NCBI RefSeq assembly: GCF_029223525.1
Contig: NZ_JARHTQ010000026.1
Span: 43,754 to 107,753 of the forward strand
DNA: 64,000 nt
Direction: 5' to 3'
Source of the DNA: Streptantibioticus ferralitis
GTDB lineage: Bacteria > Actinomycetota > Actinomycetes > Streptomycetales > Streptomycetaceae
The notes below the pieces were generated by a model that saw nothing but the letters and a program-made list of their open reading frames with translations, was not told the DNA's origin and did not search any database. Below, piece after piece: positions 35,839-46,952 of the stretch (positions are counted from its first letter, which is position 1; each line of letters begins with the position of its first letter). Position numbers and translations under genes: made by a program.

Positions 35839-37181
35839 CCGCTTCTTATGAGCAACCGCACGCACCCCAGCAGGCAGAGGAACGTGTCACCACCGAGGGC
35901 CGGGTCTTCACCGTCACTGGTGGTGACTGGGACGAACTCGCCGAAACCGTGGGCAAGGCGGACGACGAGCACATCGTCGTCAACATGGGCCCACAGCATC
36001 CGTCCACCCACGGGGTGCTCCGGCTGATCCTGGAGATCGAGGGCGAGACGGTCACCGAGGCGCGCTGCGGCATCGGCTACCTGCACACCGGTATCGAGAA
36101 GAACATGGAGTACCGGACGTGGACCCAGGGGTCCACCTTCGTTACCCGCATGGACTACCTCACGCCGCTGTTCAACGAGGCGGCCTACGCGATGGCGGTC
36201 GAGAAGCTGCTGGGCATCACCGACCAGATCCCGCAGCGGGCCGATGTCATCCGCGTGATGTTGATGGAGCTCAACCGGATCTCCTCGCACCTGGTCGCCA
36301 TCGCCACCGGCGGTATGGAACTCGGCGCCACCACGATCATGATCTACGGCTTCCGGGACCGCGAACTCATCCTGGACGCCTTCGAGCTGATCACCGGCCT
36401 GCGGATGAACCACGCGTACATCCGCCCCGGCGGCCTCGCCCAGGACCTGCCGCCGGGCGCGGTCGACCATGTGCGCGAGCTGGTCAAGAAGTTCCGCAAG
36501 AACCTCCCCGAGTACGACAAGCTCGCCACCGGAAACCCGGTGTTCAAGGGCCGGATGCAGGACGTCGGCTACCTCGACCTCGCCGGATGCATGGCCCTCG
36601 GCGCCACCGGCCCCATCCTGCGGGCCGCCGGGCTTCCGCATGATCTGCGCAAGGCCCAGCCGTACTGCGGCTACGAGACCTACGAGTTCGACATCCCGAC
36701 CGCCGACAGCTGCGACTCCTACGGCCGGTTCCTGGTCCGGCTCGCCGAGATGCGGGAGTCGCTGCGGATCGTCGAACAGTGCCTGGACCGGCTGGAGCCG
36801 GGCCCGGTGATGGTCGCCGACAAGAAGATCGCCTGGCCCGCGCAGCTCGCCCTCGGCCCGGACGGCCTCGGCAACTCGCTCGACCACATCAAGAAGATCA
36901 TGGGCACCTCCATGGAGGCCCTGATCCACCACTTCAAGCTCGTCACCGAGGGCTTCCGGGTCCCACCGGGCCAGGCCTACACCGCCGTTGAATCGGCCAA
37001 GGGCGAACTCGGCGTCCATGTCGTCAGCGATGGCGGCACCCGACCGCACCGGGTGCACTTCCGTGACCCGTCCTTCACCAACCTGCAGACCATGGCGGCG
37101 ATGTGCGAGGGCGGCATGGTCGCCGATGTCATCGTCGCGGTGGCGTCCATCGACCCTGTCATGGGAGGCGTCGACCGGTGA
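35835..37181 (+). CDS. nuoD: NADH-quinone oxidoreductase subunit D
   Basis: 448 aa, 49-kDa subunit related to the large subunit of NiFe hydrogenases but without metal ligands. Seen: [20 protein letters not shown] with the quinone-site His, [35 protein letters not shown] and the C-terminal [15 protein letters not shown]. Forms the quinone-binding pocket with NuoB. N-terminal 35 residues are variable. GTG start overlaps nuoC and its TGA overlaps the nuoE GTG. Confidence 0.97.
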   Translation: MTASYEQPHAPQQAEERVTTEGRVFTVTGGDWDELAETVGKADDEHIVVNMGPQHPSTHGVLRLILEIEGETVTEARCGIGYLHTGIEKNMEYRTWTQGSTFVTRMDYLTPLFNEAAYAMAVEKLLGITDQIPQRADVIRVMLMELNRISSHLVAIATGGMELGATTIMIYGFRDRELILDAFELITGLRMNHAYIRPGGLAQDLPPGAVDHVRELVKKFRKNLPEYDKLATGNPVFKGRMQDVGYLDLAGCMALGATGPILRAAGLPHDLRKAQPYCGYETYEFDIPTADSCDSYGRFLVRLAEMRESLRIVEQCLDRLEPGPVMVADKKIAWPAQLALGPDGLGNSLDHIKKIMGTSMEALIHHFKLVTEGFRVPPGQAYTAVESAKGELGVHVVSDGGTRPHRVHFRDPSFTNLQTMAAMCEGGMVADVIVAVASIDPVMGGVDR

Positions 37182-37939
37182 CAACCGAACCCCCGGTATC
37201 GCTCGGCATCCCCGAGATGCCCCCACCCGACTATCCGGCCGAGGTGCGCGCCCGGCTGGAAGCGGACGCGAGGGAGGTGATCGCCCGCTACCCGGATTCG
37301 CGATCCGCGCTGCTGCCGCTGCTCCACCTCGTACAGGCCGAGGAGGGGTACGTCAGCCGCACCGGTATCCGCTTCTGCGCGCAGCTGCTGGAGCTCACCA
37401 CCGCCGAGGTCACCGCCGTCTCCACCTTCTACACCATGTACCGCCGCAAGCCGTCCGGTGAGTACCAGGTCGGGGTGTGCACCAACACGCTGTGCGCGGT
37501 CATGGGCGGTGACGCCATCTTCGAGGCGCTGCAGGAGCACCTCGGGATCGGCAACGACGAGACCACCGAGGACGGCCGGGTCACCCTGCAGCACATCGAG
37601 TGCAACGCGGCCTGCGACTACGCCCCGGTGGTGATGGTCAACTGGGAGTTCTTCGACAACCAGACCCCCGAGTCCGCGAAGCGCCTGGTGGACGACCTGC
37701 GTGCCGGGCGCGCCGCCCAACCGACCCGGGGCGCACCGCTGTGCACGTACCAGGAGACCGCGCGCATGCTCGCCGGTTTCCCCGACACCCGCACGGGCGC
37801 GGTGGAGGCCACCGGCGGCGCCGGTCACGCGTCCCTGGTGGGGCTGCGGCTGGCCAAGGGCGAGACAGCCCCCGGGCGAATCGTCTCGCCGCGTGAAGGC
37901 GGGATCGCGCCGGGCGCCGGCGGGGAGGGGGAGGAATGA
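37178..37939 (+). CDS. nuoE: NADH-quinone oxidoreductase subunit E
   Basis: 253 aa. Thioredoxin-like 2Fe-2S subunit; cluster N1a ligands are Cys101 and Cys106 (VCTNTLC) and Cys142 and Cys146 (ECNAACDY). After the conserved 160 residues there is a long Gly/Ala/Glu tail (about 185-253), so it is longer than the usual 170-240. Part of the NADH-oxidising module with NuoF and NuoG. GTG start overlaps the nuoD stop; ATGA overlap with nuoF. Confidence 0.95.
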   Translation: MTTEPPVSLGIPEMPPPDYPAEVRARLEADAREVIARYPDSRSALLPLLHLVQAEEGYVSRTGIRFCAQLLELTTAEVTAVSTFYTMYRRKPSGEYQVGVCTNTLCAVMGGDAIFEALQEHLGIGNDETTEDGRVTLQHIECNAACDYAPVVMVNWEFFDNQTPESAKRLVDDLRAGRAAQPTRGAPLCTYQETARMLAGFPDTRTGAVEATGGAGHASLVGLRLAKGETAPGRIVSPREGGIAPGAGGEGEE

Positions 37940-39288
37940 CCGTGGCAGCCGCTATCAACGAGACCAGCCCGGAGAAGGTGCTCGCACCCGTACTGTCGGC
38001 GTTCTGGGACGAGCCGAACTCCTGGACCCTGGAGACCTATCGTCGCCACGGCGGCTACGAGGGCCTGCGCAAGGCACTCGCCATGGCCCCGGACGATGTG
38101 ATCGCGCTGGTCAAGGACTCAGGGCTACGCGGCCGAGGCGGCGCGGGCTTCCCCACCGGAATGAAGTGGCAGTTCATCCCGCAGGGCGACGGCAAACCGC
38201 ACTACCTGGTGGTCAACGCGGACGAGTCCGAACCCGGTACGTGCAAGGACATCCCGCTGCTCTTCGCCAATCCGCACTCCCTCCTGGAGGGCATCGTCAT
38301 CGCCTGCCACGCGATCCGCTCGAACCAGGCCTTCATCTATCTGCGCGGCGAAGTCGTCCCCGTACTGCGACGGCTGCACCACGCGGTCGCCGAGGCGTAC
38401 GAGGCCGGATACCTCGGCCGCAACGTCCAGGGCTCCGGATTCGACCTGGAGTTGACGGTCCACGCGGGCGCGGGCGCGTACATCTGCGGCGAGGAGACGG
38501 CGCTGCTCGACTCCCTCGAAGGACGCCGCGGCCAGCCCAGGCTGCGTCCCCCCTTCCCCGCGGTAGCCGGTCTGTACGCGTGCCCCACTGTGGTGAACAA
38601 CGTCGAATCCATCGCCTCGGTTCCCGCGATCCTCACCCGGGGCAAGGACTGGTTCCGATCGATGGGCAGTGAGAAGTCTCCGGGCTTCACGCTGTACTCC
38701 CTGTCCGGGCACGTCGCCAACCCCGGCCAGTACGAGGGCCCGTTGGGCATCACACTGCGCCAGCTGCTGGACATCAGCGGCGGTATGCGGCCCGGCCACC
38801 GGCTCAAGTTCTGGACGCCGGGCGGCTCCTCGACACCGCTGCTCACCGACGAGCACCTTGACGTCCCCCTGGACTACGAGGGCGTGGGCGCCGCCGGATC
38901 GATGCTCGGCACCAAGGCGCTGCAGTGCTTCGACGAGACCACCTGCGTGGTGCGGGCGGTCGCCCGGTGGACCGAGTTCTACGCCCATGAGTCCTGCGGC
39001 AAGTGCACACCGTGCCGCGAAGGGACGTACTGGATGGTGCAGTTGCTCCGGGACATCGAGGCGGGCAAGGGCCGCTCGGAAGACCTCGACAAGCTGCTCG
39101 ACATCGCCGACAACGTCAACGGCAAGTCCTTCTGCGCCCTCGGGGACGGCGCCGCCAGCCCCATCTTCTCCTCGCTCAAGTACTTCCGCGAGGAGTACGA
39201 GCGCCACATCACCGGCCAGGGCTGCCCCTTCGACCCGGCTCTGTCCACCGCGTGGGCGCACCAGCCGCACCTGGAGGTGAACGCATGA
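37936..39288 (+). CDS. nuoF: NADH-quinone oxidoreductase subunit F
   Basis: 450 aa. Carries FMN and the NADH site: [16 protein letters not shown] (glycine loop), [35 protein letters not shown], and the 4Fe-4S N3 ligands in [13 protein letters not shown] near 353-362 plus the Cys in SFCALGDGA. Takes hydride from NADH and feeds one electron at a time to the iron-sulfur chain. ATG overlaps the nuoE stop; the stop overlaps the nuoG ATG. Confidence 0.97.
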   Translation: MTVAAAINETSPEKVLAPVLSAFWDEPNSWTLETYRRHGGYEGLRKALAMAPDDVIALVKDSGLRGRGGAGFPTGMKWQFIPQGDGKPHYLVVNADESEPGTCKDIPLLFANPHSLLEGIVIACHAIRSNQAFIYLRGEVVPVLRRLHHAVAEAYEAGYLGRNVQGSGFDLELTVHAGAGAYICGEETALLDSLEGRRGQPRLRPPFPAVAGLYACPTVVNNVESIASVPAILTRGKDWFRSMGSEKSPGFTLYSLSGHVANPGQYEGPLGITLRQLLDISGGMRPGHRLKFWTPGGSSTPLLTDEHLDVPLDYEGVGAAGSMLGTKALQCFDETTCVVRAVARWTEFYAHESCGKCTPCREGTYWMVQLLRDIEAGKGRSEDLDKLLDIADNVNGKSFCALGDGAASPIFSSLKYFREEYERHITGQGCPFDPALSTAWAHQPHLEVNA

Positions 39289-41792
39289 CTGTCACCGCTG
39301 ACGTTTCCTCCGGAGGCGGAGAGGCGGCGGTGCCGCCAGAAGATCTCGTGGCCGTCACCATCGACGGCATCGAGCTCTCGGTGCCCAAGGGCACCCTGGT
39401 GATCCGAGCCGCCGAAATGGTGGGCATCGAGATCCCGCGCTTCTGCGACCATCCGCTGCTCGACCCGGTAGGCGCCTGCCGCCAGTGCATCGTCGAAGTC
39501 GAGGGCCAGCGCAAGCCGATGGCGTCCTGCACCATCACCTGCACCGACGGGATGGTGGTCAGGACCCAGCTGACCTCGCCGGTCGCCGAGAAGGCGCAGC
39601 GCGGTGTGATGGAACTGCTGCTGATCAACCACCCGTTGGACTGCCCGGTCTGCGACAAGGGCGGCGAGTGCCCGCTGCAGAACCAGGCGATGTCCACCGG
39701 ACAGGCGGACACCCGCTTCGAGGGCAGGAAGCGCACCTACACCAAGCCCATCCCGATCTCCCCGCAGATCCTGCTGGACCGGGAGCGCTGTGTGCTGTGC
39801 GCGCGGTGCACGCGCTTCTCGGAGCAGATCGCCGGGGATCCGATGATCGAGCTGCTGGAGCGGGGCGCACTGGAGCAGGTGGGCATCGGCGAGGGCGAGC
39901 CGTTCGAGTCCTACTTCTCCGGCAACACCATCCAGATCTGCCCGGTGGGCGCCCTGACCTCGGCCGCGTACCGCTTCCGGTCCCGCCCGTTCGACCTGGT
40001 CTCCTCGCCGAGCGTGTGCGAGCACTGCGCGGGCGGCTGCGCCAGCCGTACCGACCACCGGCGCGGCAAGGTCATGCGGCGGCTGGCCGCCAACGACCCC
40101 GAGGTCAACGAGGAGTGGCTGTGCGACAAGGGCCGCTTCGCGTTCCGCTACGCCCAGCGCCCGGACCGGCTGACCCATCCGCTGGTCCGGGACAACGGCG
40201 AGTTGCGCCCGGCGAGTTGGCCCGAGGCGCTGGAGACCGCTGCCCGCGGGCTGCTGGCGGCGCGCGGGCGCACCGGAGTGCTGACCGGCGGCCGGCTGAC
40301 CGTCGAGGACGCCTACGCGTACGCGAAGTTCGCCCGGGTCGTCCTGGGCACCAACGACGTGGACTTCCGCGCCCGGGTGCACAGCGCGGAGGAGGCCGAC
40401 TTCCTGGCCGCGCGGGTGGCCGGACGCGGCCGGGACCTGGACGGTACGGGCGTCACCTACACGTCGCTGGAGAAGGCACCTGCCGTACTGCTGGCCGGAC
40501 TTGAGGCCGAGGAGGAGGCGCCGGGCGTCTTCCTGCGGCTGCGCAAGGCGCACCGCAGGCGCGGCCAGCGGACCTTCGGGCTCGCCCCCTACGCCACCCG
40601 TGGGCTGACCAAGACGGGCGGAACGCTCCTGCTCGCCGCCCCCGGTACCGAGCCCGAATGGCTGGACGCGCTGGCCAGCGGTGTCGGGCTGGACGAGGTG
40701 GGCGCGGCGGCGTCCGAGGCGCTACGGCAGGACGGCGCGGTGATCCTGGTCGGCGAGCGGCTGGCCGGGGTGCCGGGTGCGCTGACCGCCGCCGCGCGGC
40801 TGGCCACCGCGACCGGTGCGCGGCTCGCCTGGATCCCGCGCCGCGCCGGTGAGCGGGGTGCGGTGGAGGCCGGTGCGCTGCCCGGGCTGCTGCCCGGCGG
40901 GCGGCCGCTGACCGATCCGCGGGCCCGTGAGGAGGTCGCGGCCCTGTGGGGGGTGGCCGAACTCCCGCACCGCTTCGGCCGCGACACCGACCAGATCGTG
41001 GGCGCGGCGGCGGGCGGTGAACTCTCCGCGCTGCTGGTCGCCGGGGTCGAGGTGGTGGATCTGCCCGATCCCGCACGTGCCCGGGAGGCGCTGGACCAGG
41101 TCGGGTTCCTGGTCAGCCTGGAGCAGCGGCCGAGCGAGGTCACCCGGCGCGCCGATGTCGTCTTCCCGGTGGCGGCGGTGGAGGAGAAGCCCGGGACCTT
41201 CCTGAACTGGGAGGGCCGGGCCCGCCCGTTCGAGACCGCGATCAGGCCGGATCAGGCGACCACCCGGCACAAGCTCTCGGACGTCCGGGTACTGCACATG
41301 ATCGCCGATGCCATGAGCGGTGCCGCGGACACCGGTGAGCCCGGCCGCCTCGACCTGCCCGACGTCCAGGCCGCCCGGCGCGAACTGCGCAGGCTCGCCC
41401 CCTGGGACGGCCCGCATCCCAGCGATCCGCTGGAGTCGTCGCGTCCGCTGCCCCGGCCGGGGGCGGGCGAGGCGGTGCTCGCCGGGCATCGGCTGCTGCT
41501 TGACCTGGGCCGGTTGCAGGAGGGCGATGACGCGCTGGCGGGGACCCGGCATGCGGCGGTCGCCCGGCTGTCCGCGGCCACCGCCGCGGAGTTCGGCCTG
41601 GCGGACGGGGCGGCGCTCACGGTGACCAGCCCGGCCGGGAGCGTGACGCTGCCGCTGGAGATCACCGCGATGCCGGACCGGGTGGTGTGGCTGCCGCTCA
41701 ACTCGAAGGGCTCCGGGGTCCCGGACGGACTCGGGGTGCTCCCGGGCCGGTTGGTCAAGGTCGGCCCAGCCGCGCAGGAGGTGGCCAAGTGA
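39285..41792 (+). CDS. nuoG: NADH-quinone oxidoreductase subunit G
   Basis: 835 aa. N-terminal 2Fe-2S domain (Cys54, 65, 68 and a Cys at 82 or 86), the HxxxCxxC type cluster in [17 protein letters not shown], the 4Fe-4S pair [11 protein letters not shown] and QICPVGAL, and the extra N7 cluster ligands CEHCAGGC with WLCDKGRF. The C-terminal half is a degenerate molybdopterin oxidoreductase domain ([40 protein letters not shown]), without molybdenum function. Part of the electron wire of the peripheral arm. ATG start shared with the nuoF stop. Confidence 0.96.
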   Translation: MTVTADVSSGGGEAAVPPEDLVAVTIDGIELSVPKGTLVIRAAEMVGIEIPRFCDHPLLDPVGACRQCIVEVEGQRKPMASCTITCTDGMVVRTQLTSPVAEKAQRGVMELLLINHPLDCPVCDKGGECPLQNQAMSTGQADTRFEGRKRTYTKPIPISPQILLDRERCVLCARCTRFSEQIAGDPMIELLERGALEQVGIGEGEPFESYFSGNTIQICPVGALTSAAYRFRSRPFDLVSSPSVCEHCAGGCASRTDHRRGKVMRRLAANDPEVNEEWLCDKGRFAFRYAQRPDRLTHPLVRDNGELRPASWPEALETAARGLLAARGRTGVLTGGRLTVEDAYAYAKFARVVLGTNDVDFRARVHSAEEADFLAARVAGRGRDLDGTGVTYTSLEKAPAVLLAGLEAEEEAPGVFLRLRKAHRRRGQRTFGLAPYATRGLTKTGGTLLLAAPGTEPEWLDALASGVGLDEVGAAASEALRQDGAVILVGERLAGVPGALTAAARLATATGARLAWIPRRAGERGAVEAGALPGLLPGGRPLTDPRAREEVAALWGVAELPHRFGRDTDQIVGAAAGGELSALLVAGVEVVDLPDPARAREALDQVGFLVSLEQRPSEVTRRADVVFPVAAVEEKPGTFLNWEGRARPFETAIRPDQATTRHKLSDVRVLHMIADAMSGAADTGEPGRLDLPDVQAARRELRRLAPWDGPHPSDPLESSRPLPRPGAGEAVLAGHRLLLDLGRLQEGDDALAGTRHAAVARLSAATAAEFGLADGAALTVTSPAGSVTLPLEITAMPDRVVWLPLNSKGSGVPDGLGVLPGRLVKVGPAAQEVAK

Positions 41793-43177
41793 TCACTCCA
41801 GCCGTATCGAGCCTTCCGGCCGTACAGGGTCTCGCGGCGGAGAACCTGGGTGTCTTCGGCCGCGATCCATGGTGGCTGATCATCGTCAAGGCGATCTTCT
41901 GCTTCGCCTTCGCGATGCTGACGGTGCTGTTCTCCATCGTCTGGGAGCGCAAGGTCGTCGCCTGGATGCAGCTGCGGATCGGGCCCAACCGGCACGGCCC
42001 CTGGGGCATGCTGCAGTCCCTCGCGGACGGCGTGAAGCTGATGCTGAAGGAGGACCTGGTCGTCAAGGGCGCCGACAAGGTGGTCTACATCCTGGCGCCC
42101 ATCGTCGCGACGATCCCGGCCTTCATGGCCTTCGCGGTGATCCCGTTCGGCCCCGCGAACAACGAGATCTCGATCTTCGGCACCCGTACCCCGATGCAGC
42201 TCACCGATCTGCCGGTGGGCGTCCTCTACATCCTCGCCGTGGCCTCCGTGGGCATCTACGGTGTGGTGCTCGCGGGCTGGTCGTCCGGGTCGACGTATCC
42301 GCTGCTCGGCGGGCTGCGCTCGACCGCGCAGATGATCTCCTACGAGATCGCCATGGGCATCTCGTTCGCCGCGGTCTTCCTCTACTCGCACTCGATGTCG
42401 ACCTCGCAGATCGTCGCCACCCAACACGACAAGTGGTACGTGGTGTTGCTGCCGGTCTCGTTCATCGTCTACATCGTGTCGATGGTCGGTGAGACCAACC
42501 GGGCCCCCTTCGACCTTCCCGAGGCGGAGGGCGAGCTGGTCGGCGGATTCAACACCGAGTACTCGTCGATCAAGTTCGCGCTGTTCATGCTGGCCGAATA
42601 CGTCAACATGGTCACCGTCTCGGCCATCGCGACCACCCTCTTCCTCGGCGGCTGGCGGGCGCCCTGGCCGATCACCGCGTTCTGGGCGGGCGCCAACCAC
42701 GGCTGGTGGCCGCTGCTGTGGATCACCATCAAGATCCAGCTGCTGCTGTTCTTCTTCATCTGGCTGCGCGGCACGCTGCCGCGCATGCGCTACGACCAGT
42801 TCATGAAGCTGGGCTGGAAGGTCCTGATTCCGGTCTCGATGGTCTGGCTGATGCTGGTCGCCACGGTGCGCGCGCTACGGAACGAGAACTACGACTTCCA
42901 GCGGATCGTGCTGTACGTGGGCGGCGGGGTGCTCGCGCTGCTGCTGCTCTCGCTGGTGGTCGACGTCTTCCGCGACCGCGGCCGACGCGAGCCCGCCGAG
43001 TCCGGTGCGCCCGGCGACCGGTTCGACCCGATGGCGGGCGGCTTCCCCGTACCGCCGCGGCCCGGACAGACCCTGCCGCCGGTACCGCGCCGAAGGCCGC
43101 GCGGTGAACGGCAGTTGGTCAACGCCACGGATACCGCCGAAACGGCGGACAAGGAGCAGGAGGGCGACAATGCCTGA
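41789..43177 (+). CDS. nuoH: NADH-quinone oxidoreductase subunit H
   Basis: 462 aa membrane subunit, about eight helices. Family motifs: [59 protein letters not shown], and [20 protein letters not shown]. Lines the quinone chamber and starts the proton path. The last 80 residues are a cytosolic proline-rich tail ([17 protein letters not shown]) that extends beyond the E. coli protein. GTG overlaps the nuoG stop; its end overlaps the nuoI ATG by 8 bp. Confidence 0.97.
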   Translation: MITPAVSSLPAVQGLAAENLGVFGRDPWWLIIVKAIFCFAFAMLTVLFSIVWERKVVAWMQLRIGPNRHGPWGMLQSLADGVKLMLKEDLVVKGADKVVYILAPIVATIPAFMAFAVIPFGPANNEISIFGTRTPMQLTDLPVGVLYILAVASVGIYGVVLAGWSSGSTYPLLGGLRSTAQMISYEIAMGISFAAVFLYSHSMSTSQIVATQHDKWYVVLLPVSFIVYIVSMVGETNRAPFDLPEAEGELVGGFNTEYSSIKFALFMLAEYVNMVTVSAIATTLFLGGWRAPWPITAFWAGANHGWWPLLWITIKIQLLLFFFIWLRGTLPRMRYDQFMKLGWKVLIPVSMVWLMLVATVRALRNENYDFQRIVLYVGGGVLALLLLSLVVDVFRDRGRREPAESGAPGDRFDPMAGGFPVPPRPGQTLPPVPRRRPRGERQLVNATDTAETADKEQEGDNA

Positions 43178-43811
43178 CCGCGAACCCCGGGACGAGGAGT
43201 CCCGCACCCGCTGGCAGAATCCCGTGGCCGGGTTCGGCGTGACCTTCACGGCCATGTTCAAGAAGCGGCTGACCGAGCAGTACCCGGAGTACAAGAAGCC
43301 GGTCGCCCCCCGCTTCCACGGCCGCCACCAGCTCAACCGGCATCCGGACGGGCTGGAGAAGTGCATCGGCTGCGAGCTGTGCGCCTGGGCCTGCCCGGCC
43401 GACGCGATCTACGTCGAGGGCGCGGACAACACCGACGAGGAGCGCTACTCGCCCGGCGAGCGGTACGGCCGCGTCTACCAGATCAACTACGCCCGCTGCA
43501 TCCTGTGCGGCCTGTGCATCGAGGCCTGTCCCACCCGGGCGTTGACCATGACCAACGAGTACGAACTCGCCGACCGCACCCGTGAGTCGCTGATCTACAC
43601 CAAGGAGGAGCTGCTCGCGGGTCTGGAGGAGGGGATGGTGGACACTCCGCACGCCATCTTTCCGGGCATGACCGAGCAGGACTACTACCGCGGTCAGGTC
43701 ACCGAGGCCGCGCCCGGCACGGTCCGGCAGGTCGCGGTCTCCAAGGGCGAACGTTCCGAAGACGGCGAGGAGGCCGAACCGGCCGAGAAGGCCGAGGGGG
43801 CCGACGCATGA
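43170..43811 (+). CDS. nuoI: NADH-quinone oxidoreductase subunit I
   Basis: 213 aa. Two 4Fe-4S ferredoxin motifs: [12 protein letters not shown] (Cys65, 68, 71, 75) and [12 protein letters not shown] (Cys110, 113, 116, 120), holding clusters N6a and N6b that link the NADH side to NuoB. Strong AGGAGGG ribosome site inside the nuoH end. The C-terminal 40 residues are a Glu/Ala/Lys-rich tail ([15 protein letters not shown]). ATGA overlap with nuoJ. Confidence 0.97.
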   Translation: MPDREPRDEESRTRWQNPVAGFGVTFTAMFKKRLTEQYPEYKKPVAPRFHGRHQLNRHPDGLEKCIGCELCAWACPADAIYVEGADNTDEERYSPGERYGRVYQINYARCILCGLCIEACPTRALTMTNEYELADRTRESLIYTKEELLAGLEEGMVDTPHAIFPGMTEQDYYRGQVTEAAPGTVRQVAVSKGERSEDGEEAEPAEKAEGADA

Positions 43812-44695
43812 CGACATCCACCGGCGAGGCCGTCCAGTTCTGGCTGCTCGGAATCGTCGCGGTGCTCGGCGCGCTGGGCACCGTGGCGATGAAGAAGGCC
43901 GTGCACAGTGCGTTGTCGCTGGCCGGCACCATGATCATACTGGCCGTCTTCTATCTGGCGAACGGTGCCTACTTCCTGGGCGTCGTGCAGATCGTCGTCT
44001 ACACCGGCGCGATCATGATGCTGTTCCTGTTCGTCGTCATGCTGGTCGGCATCACCGCCGCGGACTCCCTCAAGGAGACGATCAGGGGGCAGCGCTGGCT
44101 CGCCGTGCTGTGCGGACTCGGCTTCGGCATCCTGCTGATCGCCGGGCTCGGCAACGCCTCCGTGCACAGCTTCACCGGCCTGGGACAGGCCAACTCCGGT
44201 GGCAACGTCGAGGGGTTGGCGCGACTCATCTTCACCACCTACGTATGGGCCTTCGAAATCACCGGCGCACTGCTGATCACCGCGGCCGTCGGCGCGATGG
44301 TGCTCACCCACCGCGAGCGCACCGAGCGCGCCGCCACCCAGCGCGAGCTGGCCGAGCGGCGGGTGCGCGAAGGCGCCCAGGTGCCACCGCTGCCCGCACC
44401 GGGCGTATATGCCCGGCACAACGCGGTGGACATCCCCGGGCTGCTGCCCGATGGCACCCCCGCCGAGTTGTCCGTCAGCGAGACGCTGCGGGCTCGCGGT
44501 CAGGTCCGGGATGTCAGCGGTGAGGCGCTGGAGCACCTCAAGGAGCTGGAGCAGCGCTCCGAGGAGTACGCGGAGGGCGAAGGGGAGTCGGGCGCCAGGC
44601 CCGAGAACTCGGCGAACGGGGCGGCGAACTCGGCGAACGGGCCGGCGAACTCGGCGAACGGGCCGGCGAACTCGGCGAACGGGGCGGCGAAGTGA
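43808..44695 (+). CDS. nuoJ: NADH-quinone oxidoreductase subunit J
   Basis: 295 aa; E. coli NuoJ is about 185. The five-helix membrane core is residues 1-175: [40 protein letters not shown] with the pi-bulge helix, and [20 protein letters not shown]. The rest is a cytosolic extension: [20 protein letters not shown], a charged helix ([16 protein letters not shown]), and four seven-residue NSANG repeats at the end. GTG of nuoK overlaps the stop. Confidence 0.95.
   Translation: MTTSTGEAVQFWLLGIVAVLGALGTVAMKKAVHSALSLAGTMIILAVFYLANGAYFLGVVQIVVYTGAIMMLFLFVVMLVGITAADSLKETIRGQRWLAVLCGLGFGILLIAGLGNASVHSFTGLGQANSGGNVEGLARLIFTTYVWAFEITGALLITAAVGAMVLTHRERTERAATQRELAERRVREGAQVPPLPAPGVYARHNAVDIPGLLPDGTPAELSVSETLRARGQVRDVSGEALEHLKELEQRSEEYAEGEGESGARPENSANGAANSANGPANSANGPANSANGAAK
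44605..44688 (+). repeat. Four 21-bp in-frame repeats at the nuoJ 3' end
   Basis: GAACTCGGCGAACGGG followed by S-CGGC (S is G or C), four consecutive 21-bp units, each coding seven residues with the core NSANG. They end one codon before the stop. Confidence 0.95.
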
Positions 44696-44991
44696 ACCCG
44701 ATCAACTACCTGTACCTCTCCGCGTTGTTGTTCACCATCGGCGGGGCCGGGGTCCTGGTCCGGCGCAACGCGATCATCGTCTTCATGTGCGTCGAGCTGA
44801 TGCTCAACGCCTGCAATCTGGCCTTCGTCACCTTCGCCCGGCTGCACGGCAATCTCGACGGCCAGATCATCGCGTTCTTCACGATGGTCGTCGCGGCGGC
44901 GGAGGTCGTGGTCGGCCTGGCGATCATCGTGACGTTCTTCCGCTCCCGCCACTCGGCCTCGGTCGACGACGCCAGCCTGATGAAGCTGTAG
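44692..44991 (+). CDS. nuoK: NADH-quinone oxidoreductase subunit K
   Basis: 99 aa, three membrane helices, normal length. Conserved acidic residues for proton transfer are in [16 protein letters not shown] and [20 protein letters not shown]. Begins with GTG overlapping the nuoJ stop (GTGA). Part of the proton-pumping hinge region between NuoJ and NuoN. Confidence 0.97.
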   Translation: MNPINYLYLSALLFTIGGAGVLVRRNAIIVFMCVELMLNACNLAFVTFARLHGNLDGQIIAFFTMVVAAAEVVVGLAIIVTFFRSRHSASVDDASLMKL

Positions 44992-45006
44992 ATAGGGGCA
45001 GTTGAC

Positions 45007-46947
45007 GTGGATCACCTCATCGGAGCCCTCATCGGGGCTCCACTTCTCGGCGCGGGCATCCTGCTCGTCGGGGGGCGCCGGCTCGATCGGGTAGGTCACT
45101 GGATCGGCTGCCTGCTGGCCGCGGTCTCCTTCGGGATCGGGGCGGCGCTGTTCGCCGACATGCTCGGCAAGCCCACTGACCAGCGCACCCTTACCTCGCA
45201 TCTGTACAGCTGGGTGCCGGTCGGCGGCTTCCGGGCCGATGTCGCCTTCCAACTGGACCAGTTGTCGATGACGTTCGTGCTGCTGATCACCGGTGTGGGC
45301 ACGCTGATCCACATCTACTCGATCGGCTACATGGCGCACGACGAGAACCGCCGCCGCTTCTTCGGCTATCTCAACCTCTTCCTCGCGGCGATGCTGCTGC
45401 TGGTGCTCGCCGACAACTACCTGTTGCTGTACGTCGGCTGGGAGGGCGTGGGCCTCGCCTCCTACCTGCTGATCGGCTTCTGGCAGCACAAGCCGAGCGC
45501 GGCGACGGCGGCGAAGAAGGCGTTCATCGTCAACCGGGTCGGCGACATGGGGCTGTCGATCGCCATCATGGTCCTGTTCACCACCTACGGGACCTTCTCC
45601 TTCGGACCGGTGTTCGCGCACGCCACCGGTGCCAGCCAGGCCAAGCTGACCGTCATCGGCCTCCTGCTGCTGCTCGGCGCGTGCGGCAAGTCCGCCCAGG
45701 TGCCGCTGCAGTCCTGGCTCGGGGACGCGATGGAGGGCCCAACTCCGGTCTCCGCCCTGATCCATGCGGCGACCATGGTGACGGCGGGCGTGTATCTGGT
45801 GACCCGGTCCGGGGCCATCTTCAACGCGGCGCCCACGGCACAGCTCGCGGTCTGTGTGGTCGGTGCGGTCACGCTGATGTTCGGTGCGATCGTCGGTTGC
45901 GCGAAGGACGACATCAAGAAGGCGCTGGCCGGATCCACGATGTCGCAGATCGGCTACATGATGCTGGCCGCCGGGCTCGGCCCGATCGGCTATGTCTTCG
46001 CCATCATGCACCTGGTCACCCACGGCTTCTTCAAGGCGGGTCTGTTCCTCGGCGCCGGTTCCGTGATGCACGGGATGAACGACGAGGTCGACATGCGCAA
46101 GTACGGCGGACTGCGCAGGTACATGCCGATCACCTACGTCACCTTCGGCCTCGGCTACCTGGCGATCATCGGTTTCCCGGGACTGTCCGGCTACTGGTCC
46201 AAGGACAAGATCATCGAGGCCGCCTTCGCCAAGGGCGGTACGGAGGGCTGGATCCTCGGCGGGGTGGCACTGCTGGGCGCGGGCATCACCGCGTACTACA
46301 TGACCCGCGTCATGGTGCTGACGTTCTTCGGCGAGGAGCGCTGGGAACCCGCGCCGGACCCCGACAAGACACCCGGCGTCGAGCCGGGGATCGAGGTGCA
46401 CCCGGGAGAGCTGCCGCACCCGCACGAGTCGCCGAGGTCCATGACCATCCCGATGGTCATCCTGGCCTTCGGCTCGGTCTTCGCGGGCGGGCTGTTCAGC
46501 ATCAACTCGGCCTTCCTGAAGTGGCTCGAACCGGTGACCGGGCACAGCGAGGGCCACTCCCCGGTCAGCACCTGGGAGGTCACCGCGGCCACCCTGGTCG
46601 TCCTGGTCGTCGGCGGCGCGCTCGCCTGGGCGCAGTACGGGCGCAGGCCGGTACCGGTCACCGCGCCCCGCGGTTCGCTGGTCACCAGGGCCGCCCGCCG
46701 GGATCTGCTCCAGGACGACTTCAACCACATCGTGCTGGTACGCGGCGGCGAACACCTCACCCGCAGCCTGGTCTACCTCGACCACTCGCTGGTGGACGGC
46801 GCGGTGAACGGCACGGCCGCGTCGGTGGGCGGTCTGTCCGCCCGGCTGCGCCAGGTGCAGAACGGCTATGTCCGGTCGTACGCGGTCTCGATGCTCGGCG
46901 GTACGGCGGTGCTGGTCGCCGCGACCCTGCTGATGAGGGCGGTCTGA
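45007..46947 (+). CDS. nuoL: NADH-quinone oxidoreductase subunit L
   Basis: 646 aa antiporter-like proton pump with about 16 helices. Seen: [39 protein letters not shown] with the key Glu, [20 protein letters not shown] (Lys/Trp region), [14 protein letters not shown] and [20 protein letters not shown]. The C-terminus contains the lateral helix and a final anchor helix. GTG start with AGGGG upstream, 15 bp after nuoK. Confidence 0.97.
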   Translation: MDHLIGALIGAPLLGAGILLVGGRRLDRVGHWIGCLLAAVSFGIGAALFADMLGKPTDQRTLTSHLYSWVPVGGFRADVAFQLDQLSMTFVLLITGVGTLIHIYSIGYMAHDENRRRFFGYLNLFLAAMLLLVLADNYLLLYVGWEGVGLASYLLIGFWQHKPSAATAAKKAFIVNRVGDMGLSIAIMVLFTTYGTFSFGPVFAHATGASQAKLTVIGLLLLLGACGKSAQVPLQSWLGDAMEGPTPVSALIHAATMVTAGVYLVTRSGAIFNAAPTAQLAVCVVGAVTLMFGAIVGCAKDDIKKALAGSTMSQIGYMMLAAGLGPIGYVFAIMHLVTHGFFKAGLFLGAGSVMHGMNDEVDMRKYGGLRRYMPITYVTFGLGYLAIIGFPGLSGYWSKDKIIEAAFAKGGTEGWILGGVALLGAGITAYYMTRVMVLTFFGEERWEPAPDPDKTPGVEPGIEVHPGELPHPHESPRSMTIPMVILAFGSVFAGGLFSINSAFLKWLEPVTGHSEGHSPVSTWEVTAATLVVLVVGGALAWAQYGRRPVPVTAPRGSLVTRAARRDLLQDDFNHIVLVRGGEHLTRSLVYLDHSLVDGAVNGTAASVGGLSARLRQVQNGYVRSYAVSMLGGTAVLVAATLLMRAV

Positions 46948-46952
46948 TAGCC

